Source: Turnera subulata (taxonomy: Eukaryota; Streptophyta; Magnoliopsida; Malpighiales; Passifloraceae). From it: a DNA stretch of 64,000 nucleotides. Under the pieces are notes generated by a model. It was not told the origin of the DNA and ran no database searches. It saw only the letters and a list, made by a program, of their open reading frames with translations. The DNA is taken from assembly GCA_028386065.3 (NCBI GenBank), contig JAKUCV010000962.1, positions 1 to 64,000 of the forward strand. Direction: 5' to 3'. The position numbers and the translations under genes were made by a program. Positions within the stretch are counted from its first letter, which is position 1. Each line of letters begins with the position of its first letter. Positions 55,488-64,000 of this stretch are shown one piece after another.

Positions 55488-58400
55488 TCAGAGGGCCTGG
55501 ATGACAAGCTGGGAGTCGGATTCAAGGATAAGATGCTCAATCTGCATTTCCAGTGCGAGACAGATGCCAAAACGGGCTGCATAAGCCTCTCCAATCGTCG
55601 GGTCAAGCACAGCTGGAATGTGCTTAATTGCCATGGCTTGGACGTCCCTGTGCCAGTCCCTGATGATTGCGCCTAGAGTGGTTCCGGATGGGTCATGAAT
55701 GGCCACATCAGTGTTCAGTTTGAGAGTATTTGCAGGAGGAGGAGACCACCTGCAGCTGCGATCAGGCCTTGGCACCCTAGGCTCCTGTGCATTTGCATCC
55801 ATATATTCAGCTAGAAAAGCAGTGGCAGAATGCGCCACTACAGCCTGTGTGTCGTGCACATCCTGGAAAATAAGTTTGTTTCTGCTACGCCATAGGAGCC
55901 AACACTGCATAAGGACACGACAAAGTTCCGTATCCCCCCTAGAAAATACTTCCTGCAACCAGGAATGGCAATATTCATCACTGGTATCCCAAATAGCCTC
56001 CGACACCGGACTCAACCTCCAGACTTCGCGAGTCCAATTACAGTCCCTAAAGAGGTGCATGATCGTCTCCGAATTAGAGTTACAATGAGGGCAGGCAGTG
56101 TCCATAGGCGGGATCCTGGAGGCCACATTTGCACGGACAGGAAGTATGTTAGTGCAGAATCTCCATGCAAAAGACCGGATTTTGGGAGGAACATTGATCT
56201 TCCATAGGTGTTTCCACCAAGACGGAGAGCAATCAGGTATAAAACTAGACTCGACAGCAGCTGATAAGTGTAACAATTCAAGACAAACCGAATATCCAGT
56301 TTTTACCGTGTATATGTCCGATATACTGAAATGCCAATAGGGATTGTCTGCGGGACAGCAGCCACTGAGGGGAATGCTCTTAATTAATTGGGCCTCCTCT
56401 GGAATGAAGATAGAATCGGTTAAAGCATAGTTCCATTCAGTTGTCTCCTAATGGATCAAAGCACTGATAGTTGCATCATTGTCAAAAATGACACTAGAGA
56501 GAGAACAGGACAACCCTCATCTTTTGGAAGCCAATTATCACCCCATTTCCGAGTTTGTTTCCCATCACCAATCAGCCAATGAACCCCCTTCTCTAGTATA
56601 GCCTTGGTGCGCATGATTTTACGCCACCTATAGGTAGGAATGTGGCTAACTGAAGCTTGCAAGAAGGATGTTCGAGGGAAATAACAAGCCTTCAGTATTC
56701 AGTCGAGGGGACTATTTTCATTTGAGAGCAATCGCCAGCCTTGTTTAGCAATGAATGCTAAATTAAAGGCTTCCAATGAACGAAAACCAAGCCCTCCCAT
56801 TGATTTCTTCCTACAAAGTTTGTCCCATGCCAACCAATGTATCTTTCTCTTACCATCACGCTGCCCCACTAGAATTTGTGGATAAGTACCTCCATTTCAT
56901 CACAGATTGATTTTGGGAGAAGAAAGCAACTCATCACATAATTTGGAATATATTGAGCTACCGCTTTTATGAATAATTCCCTGCCTGCATCTGTGAGAAA
57001 CCTCTCCTTCCATTGACCTATTTTTTTAAGGAACCTGTCTTTGACACAAGCAAACACCCTCTTTTTCGACCGCCCTACAATGGCTGGTAAACCGAGATAT
57101 TTCTTAAAAGTGTCCACTACCTTTATGCCTAGATCCCTGGATCTGAGATATCAACTGTTCAGGTGTATTTCGACTAAAGAACACTTCAAATTTATCTAAA
57201 TTTACCTTCTGCCCTAAGGCGGCCTCATACCTCTCCAACAAAGAAGCAATAGTGTGTGCCTCAGTCCTTAAAAGTGAGATATTTCTTAAAAGTGTCCACT
57301 ACCTTTATGCCTAGATCCCTGGATCTAAGATATCAACTATTCAGGTGTATTTCGACTAAAGAACACTTCAAATTTATCTAAATTTACCTTCTGCCCTAAG
57401 ACGGCCTCATACCTCTCCAACAAAGAAGCAATAGTGTGTGCCTCAGTCCTTGAAGCCCATGCAAAAAGGATGCTATCATCAGCGAAGAACAGGTGAGAGA
57501 CAGTCGGAGCACTACGGCATACCTGAACCCCATGTAACCGCCCCTCACTCTTAGCCCGATTACGTAGAGCCGAAAGGCCCTCAACACAAAATAAGAAGAG
57601 ATACGGAGATAAAGGCTCTCCCTGTCAAATACCTCTTATAGGAGTAATGATACTTTGTGGACACCGGTTAATGAGTAAAGAATAAGAAACTGATTTAACA
57701 CATCTCATAATCAACCCCACCCATCTCACACTAAAACCCAATCTGAGCGAAACACCCTCCAAAAAATTCCATTCCACCCGATCATAGGCTTTACTCATAT
57801 CGAGTTTGAGTCCCATGTATCCCTTTTTCTTAGTGCAAACCTTCTTCATATAATGGAAAGACTCGAACACAATGAGGGCATTATCAGTTATTAGTCGACC
57901 AGGTACAAAAGCACTTTGCTCCTCTCCAATAATGTCCGGTAATATACTCTTCAACCTATTAGCAATAAACTTTGTAATAAGTTTGAAGATTACATTACAT
58001 AAACTTATCGAACGGAACTGACTGCACTCCTTTGGGCATTTCACCTTCGGGATCAATGTCATAGAAATATGATTCAAGGAAGAGGGATCAGCTCCGTTTT
58101 TCAAAACATCCAGTACAAGAGAATATACATCATCTCCCACGATGTCCCAAAATTTTTGAAAGAAAATGGGAGACATACTATCCGGGCCAAGGGCCTTTAT
58201 GGGATGCATCTGTTGAAGAGCTTTATATCCTCGTGAAAGGTTGATCAAGGTGAGCCTGCATGTGCTCATTTACACGAGCTTCAAGACATTGTAAGACTGG
58301 CTCGCAATTCAGGTTAGGGCTTGCCGTAAAAAGATCAGTATATATGCATTGAAAAATTAGTAATGTCCCTCTGTTTTGACATCCAGTTGCCTTGAGCATT

Positions 58401-59550
58401 ATTGATCCCCATGATAGAATTTGATCTTCGTCACTGGTTGACTTTATAAAAGAAGAAGCTGGTATTTTTATCTCCTGCCTGCAACCATTGTACGCGTGAT
58501 GTTGCACCCACAATAATTCCTCCTTGCGAATCAGTTCAGCTAGTTCCAGGTTCAAAAGTTTTGTTTGAGCAAGCACTTCCTCCGTTTGGTCAGTCAAATG
58601 AAGATCACCCAGAATTTGCCTTTTCTGCTTGATAGCATTGGTTATATTCTAAAAATGAGGCTTACTCCAATCCGTAAGTCTCAACCCACAAATGGACAGC
58701 TTCTCTTTAACCTTAGCTACCGACGAGCCAATCTGTTGCTCTTGCCAAGCACTAGCAATTGTATTCCTACACCCCTTATTGGAGAGCCAGACTTGCTCAA
58801 AACGAAAAATCTTTTTTCCTCGCAGTAGTAGAGACAGATCTCTATCAAATAATAATTTTAAAGGGCGTGATCGGAACCTTGACGAGGTAAGTGCTTTACC
58901 AAAGCATTTGGAAACATACTCATCCAGGAAGCAGAAGCTATCATTCTATCAATCCTTTCCTCAATATAAGTCCCGTCAGTGTGGCCATTCGCCCAAGTAA
59001 AGTTGCACCCAGAGTACCCCAGATCTACTAACTGTAACTCAGTCAAAGTATCATGAAACTGTTGTATACCTGAGAAGTTTCTAGGGTTACCTCCATTCTT
59101 TTCCTACTGATAAAAAATTTCGTTAAAATCACCGCCGTAGAGCCAGGGAAGAGATTGGGATTCCCCTAAATTATGCATTAAGTCCCAGGTTTTCCACTTC
59201 TCCATACTCTCTGGCCAACCATAAATTCCAGTGAATCTCCAGTCTCCATCTTCCCCGGTACCATGTACAGAAACATCAATATGGTGAAGGGAGAAGGAGC
59301 GCAGAGATCCACCCCCTCCTGCCATAACAATGCTAAACCCTCACTTCTTTGACGACCCCCACCAGCACACTCCACCACAATCAAGCCATCCCAATTCAGT
59401 CTCCTACGAACCCTTTCCATCTCCACTTTCTTAAGCCTAGTTTTTAAAAGAAAAACTAGGAGAGGATTTTTCAAGCATTAGTTGCTTACAAAGAGAGGAG
59501 ACTGCCTGTGGATCCCCCAAACCACGGCAGTTCCAACAAAAGAGATTCAT
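55488..59550 (-). pseudogene. LINE ORF2: endonuclease, reverse transcriptase, RNase H
   Basis: It starts at ATG 59550 (MNLFCWNCRGLGDP), whose last two bases and the next A form ORF1's TGA stop. Endonuclease motifs: WNCRGLG, LKTRL, GDWRFTGIYGWPE, GGDFNEI, and QGSDHA. RT: KALGPDSMSPIFFQKFWDIVG, ISLCNVIFKLITKFIANRLKSILP, QSAFVPGRLITDNALI, GLKLDMSKAYDRVEW and FFADDSILFAWA (catalytic ADD). Then YLGLPAIVGRSKK, W..R.LT.AGRE.LIK, zf-RVT (PPKIRSFAWR, CPHCNSNSETIMHLFRDC), and RNase H with NTDVAIHD, GEAYAARFG and ESDSQL. Frameshifts near 59180, 58270 and 57600 and stops break it. ORF2 would nick DNA and copy its own RNA at the nick. Confidence 0.85.
57094..57455 (-). repeat. 182-bp tandem duplication inside the LINE RT
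   Basis: The stretch beginning GAGATATTTCTTAAAAGTGT at 57094 recurs at 57276 with only a few substitutions. 182 is not a multiple of three, so the duplication also shifts the frame. Confidence 0.85.
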
Positions 59551-61351
59551 AATGATTGGCGGGGTTTTCGAGCAACCTCCGCCGGAACAGATGAGTTCGT
59601 GAGAGCAGAATCAACTTCCATGAAATCCCTAGGTTTCTTATGGCCAGAAACAGGAGTGAAATCGGTTTGATTGTTGGAGACTAAATCTCCTTTTTGCTTT
59701 AGTGATCCCAACCCCAACTCTGATCCCTTCGTTGTGCCCCCAACCCTGGCCCTTTGTTTCCATGAGCGACCAGACCTATGAGCTTGAATTTCGAGGCTCT
59801 CAGGTCTATCCACACCATCAATGTGAACATTGATACCTTGTCCTGCAACCGAACTCTGAGGGCTTGCCAAAATGCCTCCTGTATTTACCTCGGTCCCCCT
59901 TCGCTCCACGAGTATGCCTCTGGGAGGATCTCTTGAGCCTTCTTCCCCTACCCTCCCAGCCAAATCAGGATGTATCGGGCCCATGCTCTCCAGTGAAAGT
60001 TTTAATGGCAGTGTTGTAATACTAGAACGTACCACAGTCTCTGAACATGGCCGTGCATGACCAGCCTGAGAAACCTCTTGGTTAGATAAAAGACCATGCC
60101 CAACAAAAGGGTTATCCTCTGGGAGCTTGGTGACCTGGGACTCGTAAATAGGCTTTGTTGGATTGTTGGAATCACATTCCACCATTTCCGATCCTACTCG
60201 ACCTTCATGAACCTCCCCTGAACCATAGAGCACGCTAGAGATACCAATTGACTGCACCCTTTCAACCACCTGCTCCAACTCTTGGCTAGTTTGCACTTCC
60301 TCTTCCAGAATGACTGCCTTCTCCCCAGTCCGCTTACTACTCTGATTAACGGGAGTAGCCCTTGCCTGACGCCGGCCATGATCTCCCGACAGTTGAGTAT
60401 CCTTCTCACGGCCCCGACACACAGGGGAAAAATTGTTGGATTCCGCCTGCTGGGAAGACGAGGATGTGGAAGGAGGTGTGAAAATTAACTTCCTTCGTAC
60501 TGGATCAGAGACCGGTTCACCACCAAAACAGGGACCCATAATTTTCTTTGGGGAGGCTCGAAGCCAGTTACCATACGGTGTATCCTGGTGATCCAATTCT
60601 TCATCATCCCCAGCTGCACAATCTTTATCGATATGCCCCAGGCAGCCACAGTAAAAATAGAACAGAGGGAGTCGTTCATATTTGAAATAAACCCATAAGG
60701 GTTCCTTTGACTTGCCCGCCATCATTGACCCCCTAAGAAGCGGTCTGCGTACATAAAAAAGGAGGCAAAATCTGATGTACTTACCCCTTTAAGAATACAG
60801 TTTTCCTCCAGCCCCTGAAAAATACCAGCCTTATTAGCCAAAGCTTGCACCAATCTCTCAGTTCTTTGGTTAAAAGGCACATCATAGACTCGCTTCCAGA
60901 AGGGAACATGAAAGAATTGAAGTGAAGAGGGTTGCTCATCACCTGTGAGTTCCTTAAGAAGTACCACTTGATCATCAAAATTCCATGGCTCATTATCCAG
61001 TACCCGCTGCTAATCTCTCCAGTGGAAGAACTGAAAAGCGAACAGATTTCATTCTAACTGGGAAACCTCAATACCATGAACCGGCCTCCAGACTTGCTTC
61101 ATGGTATTCATGAAGGCTCTGGAATTGAAAGGTCGTTCCGTCCACAATTTCGCTACCAAGCACAAAGAGGCCGATAGATCCTGACCATCCTTCCCCTCTT
61201 CCTCCACCACCACCACCTCCGACTCTGTAGACGTAGGTTCTGGAAATCCATGCCGATGGCCCGCGCCCTCATCATCCTCGTGTTCACCCCTAGCCTCTAT
61301 AGAGAAGCGGTGAACGTAGTGAAAAAACTTAGAAAGAAACCGAACCAGCAC
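59547..61351 (-). pseudogene. LINE ORF1 (DUF4283-like plus zinc knuckle)
   Basis: From 61351 down: an acidic N-terminal part, then LCLVAKLWTERPFNSRAFMNTMKQVWRPVHGIEV (DUF4283 start), a stop, and after a shift MSHGILMIKW..L..L, FHVPFWKRVYDVPFNQRT..LVQALANKAGIF. From 60725 LWVYFKYERLPLFYFYCGCLGHIDKDC is the knuckle; its first cysteine position holds tyrosine, so zinc binding is doubtful. TPYGNWLRA follows, as usual in this family. The remaining 330 residues are a polar, unstructured tail. ORF1 binds RNA. Confidence 0.8.
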
Positions 61352-61619
61352 CAGAAAAATCCGTGATAAACACTAAAAAAAGGGAGAAGACCTTAGAAAA
61401 GAAGACAAACCCTAGTAAGAGAGAGAAAGACTTGAACGAGACGAGAGAAAACCCAAAGAAAGCGGGAGCTCACCCACCTTTCTAATACATATTAATAAAG
61501 TGATTAAAAAGTATGCCAGAGAGTACATCTCATATAATACATTACATAATACATAGTAAAATCTCCGGGTAATGAGTCTTATTATAAGTTCATAACATTA
61601 TCATATTAATTACGTGGCT

Positions 61620-62175
61620 AGAAGAACTATGGAGGAACTTATCATATTATCCTCCAGGAGTCTTATCCTGAACTTATCTTGTTAAATGAGCTGGAAGAAC
61701 TATGGAGGATGGATGAACTTCACTGGCAGCAACGTTCACGAATTACCTGGTTAAATGCAGGTGATCAAAATACTAAGTTTTTTTACAGCTCTACCTTGTA
61801 GTGCAGACAACGTAACCAAATCGTCAAGCTGAAGGACGAGGAGGGCACATGGATTGAGGAAGAGTCATTACTCCAGACACATATTTTTCAACTCTTTTTT
61901 AGACTGTTCACTTCAGAAGGCACCACCTCGATGGAGGATGTTCTGGAGTTTGTGCCACATTTGATTCAACTTGAATTTAATGAGGCCTTATGCAGGATTC
62001 CTTCACTGGACGAGATAAAGATGGCAGCATTTGAGCTTGGATCCCTGAAGGCACCCGGGCCTGACGGGTTTCCTGGTTTGTTTTTTCAGTCGTTCTGGGA
62101 AACAGCGGAGCATGATATAGTGGCAGCTGTCCAGAGTTTTTTTCAGAGTGGGTACCTCCTCAAGGAACTTAATAG
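61620..62175 (+). pseudogene. Second LINE fragment, opposite strand (endonuclease-RT linker)
   Basis: Forward translation gives ELHWQQRSRITWLNAGDQNTKFFY, a stop, QRNQIVKLKDEEGTWIEEES, and LFTSEGTTSMEDVLEF...FNEALCRIPSLDEIKMAAFELGSLKAPGPDGFPGLFFQSFWETAEHDIVAAVQSFFQSGYLLKELN. This is the stretch before and at the beginning of RT in L1-like ORF2 (KAPGPDGF). It is cut after LLKELN and lacks both endonuclease and RT core. It is a different copy from the minus-strand LINE. Confidence 0.8.
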
Positions 62176-62264
62176 ATTCACGATTTCTACCAGCACATAC
62201 AGCTGTCAATACAAACAAGAGGCTACGAGAGCTGGGTAGGAAGCCACAGGATGGGGCGATGATG

Positions 62265-62503
62265 AAGATGGGTGCGACAAAAACCCTACAACCCTACAAG
62301 ATGACGAACCAGAAGGGGAAACAGCGTTCCTAGTAGGAGAGGAAGCCCCACAATGGGATGAGACACCAAACGAGACACCTGAGATTTCGGGCGAATCTGA
62401 TGAAGAAGATGATTGGTATAATCCTTATGGACAAAGCGGCCTCACTCTAGAGGATGATCTGACAGACCTGGATTACCCCAAATTCAGGGAATTTGAACAA
62501 AAG
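62265..62503 (+). other. Open acidic stretch of unknown origin
   Basis: The forward frame reads DDEPEGETAFLVGEEAPQWD...SDEEDDWYNPYGQSGLTLEDDLTDLDYPKFREFEQKG, about 79 codons without a stop and very acidic. It adjoins the caulimovirid scrap but in the opposite orientation. It could be another part of that virus or a host gene piece. I do not recognise it. Confidence 0.35.
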
Positions 62504-62640
62504 GGGTGTTTATCCCAGGCAGGGAATATTGGTCCTTGTAGGTGTTGTCATTGAGGGTTTTGTAATTGAACACCATCCTCTCCTTTCCTTTTGTCTCCTT
62601 TCCCGTTGCTGGTATTAAACTTCAGCCCCACATAATCAAG
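62504..62640 (-). pseudogene. Endogenous caulimovirid (pararetrovirus) RT scrap
   Basis: About 35 minus-strand codons, from roughly 62605 to 62504, contain RMVFNYK, LNDNT and QYSLPGIN, the opening RT motifs of plant pararetroviruses (Caulimoviridae), distinct from Copia and Gypsy RT. The reading is open over that length but stops occur just upstream and the match is cut abruptly at 62503. Only a small part of the RT is present and nothing else of the virus is certain. It is a relic with no coding potential. Confidence 0.65.
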
Positions 62641-62699
62641 AAGATAGCTGAAGTAGGGGAGGATCAACTCAAAGAGAAAAAAGGAGGGTTTTTGGGTTT

Positions 62700-62950
62700 T
62701 TTGGGTCCCAATGTTTAGTGGTTTGGCCAATTTGGTACCCCGACATTTTTTTTGGCCGGGCAGGTACCCCGACTTTGCATGGGCAGGCCAAAAGTGATCC
62801 CCCGGTCAGGTACCTGCTGACGTGGAGGGCTGCCCGGGTTTTTGCGCGTGTTACCGTAGCAAAACGACGTCGTTTTAAGTGGAAAACATCACTGTTTCAT
62901 GCCACGTCGGATACAAGTGGTTTAGTGGGACCCACTTAACTTAAATTCCG
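62700..62950. other. Possible end of a Mutator-like element
   Basis: TTTTGGGTCCCAATGTTTAG followed by GGTACCCCGAC (twice) and ACGTGGAGGGCTGCC resembles the terminal region of plant Mutator-like elements, but I find no matching inverted end inside the window. Confidence 0.3.
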
Positions 62951-64000
62951 GGTTTGTGCCCAAACCGAACCGAAACCGCTCCGGGGACCCGATCCAAAAC
63001 GACCCATAATTTTTATTTTTTTTTCGTTTTTCATTTTCATTTTCAGATTTTTATTTTTAAAATAAAATATAATAAAGAAAAATGGATATGAAGGATAAGC
63101 TTTCTCATTTTTTTTTGTCATTTTATCAATACTAATAAATTAAAAAAAAAACATAAAACATTAACGAGGACATCGGCTCCAATCTGGAAACATAGAGGAG
63201 GAGGAGATAACTTCCACAAACAAGTTCACATCATTACAATGAAGACAACTCAATTATGAAAACACCATCATCGTTAATCCAATCCAACAACATCAATCAA
63301 AACATTACAGTCCACAGATTTATAGAGAAGAAATTGAAAAGATGAGAGGTGAGGGAAGGACACCCTCAATCCCCAAAAAAGCATCAACGACCAAAGGCAA
63401 AGACCTCTTCCTCCGCCTCACCGCTCTCGTCGATAACCGCCTTCCCCTCCTCTGTTGTCGTCGGGGCAATCTCCTAGCGGCGGAAACCTTGGCCACCAGT
63501 GCGGCGGCTCGATAGATGGCCAGGAAGAAGCTCTCCTTCCATGTCCATAAATCCCCAATTCTTGAAGCCATGGGGTTGTCAGACTGGAATGATTTCGTGT
63601 TCAAAAAAAATGGGGTTGTCGGACTGGGGTCATGGGGCCAAGGAGGAGGGGGTATTGGCGGCGTGTCCTCGTCTTGCCTGACCTGCTCGATGATGCTAAG
63701 CCTCTAGAGGCACGAATAGGGTCGGCAACGGAGCTCAGGGGAGGGCTAGTTGGACGCGGCTGGGCGAGGGGGAGAGTCCGACTGGTCTTATGGTGGTTGG
63801 CGTGGCTGGCGATGTCGGTGGAGGCGCGGACAGGCGAGGCTCGAACTGTAGACTTTGAGGCCGACGTTCGTGTCATTTACCTTGGCTGTTGTCGGCGTGC
63901 TTCTGGAGCTGACGCGCGTCGTCGTTTTGGCCGTGGTCGCCGCCATTAGGAGAGGGGAGGGAGATCGGATCGAGGTGGCGGAGGAGAAGAGAACTGGAAA
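62951..64000. other. Unassigned right end of the window
   Basis: AT-rich to 63300, then GC-rich with short overlapping frames on both strands and no recognisable domain. ATGGGGTTGTC.GACTGG occurs twice, at about 63570 and 63610. A gene or element may begin here and continue outside. Confidence 0.35.

Larger units (their letters stand above)
55219..61470 (-). mobile_element. Nearly full-length L1-like LINE with RNase H
   Basis: About 6.2 kb on the minus strand: 5' UTR, ORF1 with a knuckle, ORF2 with endonuclease, RT, zf-RVT and RNase H, 3' UTR, and a short terminal A run (plus-strand T at 55219-55226). The 5' limit is estimated from the start of ORF1. I could not find a target duplication. 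Scattered stops and frameshifts, plus a 182-bp tandem duplication in RT, show it is inactive. Confidence 0.85.

Noticed and set aside
55206..61475. CGGGAGC near both ends of the LINE as a target duplication
   Set aside because: The left copy is not adjacent to the A run in the way target-primed insertion requires, and the match is only seven bases.

Overview
This is a gene-poor stretch of a flowering-plant nuclear genome, most likely a eudicot, built almost entirely of transposable elements nested in one another. Evidence for a plant host: Copia and Athila-type Gypsy LTR retrotransposons, a plant PIF/Harbinger transposon with a Myb/SANT-like accessory gene, L1-type LINEs with a C-terminal RNase H, a nuclear copy of plastid psbN, a fragment of a PIN auxin-efflux gene and a scrap of endogenous caulimovirid. 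I see no intact ordinary host gene. The only open genes without visible damage are the three carried by the PIF/Harbinger element.

Nest 1 (271-9038). A minus-strand element with 256-264 bp LTRs and a perfect TCCCT target duplication carries only a gag-like frame, about 2.7 kb once its insert is removed. It contains a decayed minus-strand Copia element (2256-8296, 207-bp LTRs), which itself holds a LINE endonuclease fragment. Next come a non-autonomous hAT-like element (10834-11883), a plastid psbN scrap (about 12452-12574) and a PIN fragment (12703-13043).

Nest 2 (about 13065-32032). An old minus-strand Copia (A) is split by a younger 14.7-kb Copia (C2, 13971-28664, perfect AAAAG duplication). 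Joining the two A flanks restores A's reading frame. C2 in turn carries a 6.5-kb PIF/Harbinger element (15627-22170) with transposase, Myb-like protein and a third gene encoding an RNase H1-type hybrid-binding domain plus a C-terminal membrane segment. C2's leader contains 18 copies of a 12-bp palindrome, mostly paired about 21 bp apart. A second member of the A family (B) lies in opposite orientation at 30871-32032, with a Mutator-like MITE in its LTR.

Nest 3 (32523-53295). A large plus-strand Athila-like Gypsy has gag, protease, RT, RNase H, integrase and an extra ATHILA-domain ORF. Its 5' LTR is interrupted by a coding-less minus-strand LARD-like element (33213-40363), its gag by an AT-rich insert of about 420 bp and its 3' LTR by an unrecognised insert of about 500 bp. 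A palindromic CAGGCT/AGCCTG motif recurs throughout.

The right end (53643-64000) holds a probable solo LTR related to the LARD, a nearly full-length minus-strand L1-like LINE (55219 to about 61470) whose ORF1 stop and ORF2 start overlap as ATGA, a plus-strand LINE fragment, a caulimovirid RT scrap and about 1.3 kb of unassigned sequence.

All similarities are from reading motifs by eye; no database search was possible. Divergence figures are hand counts.
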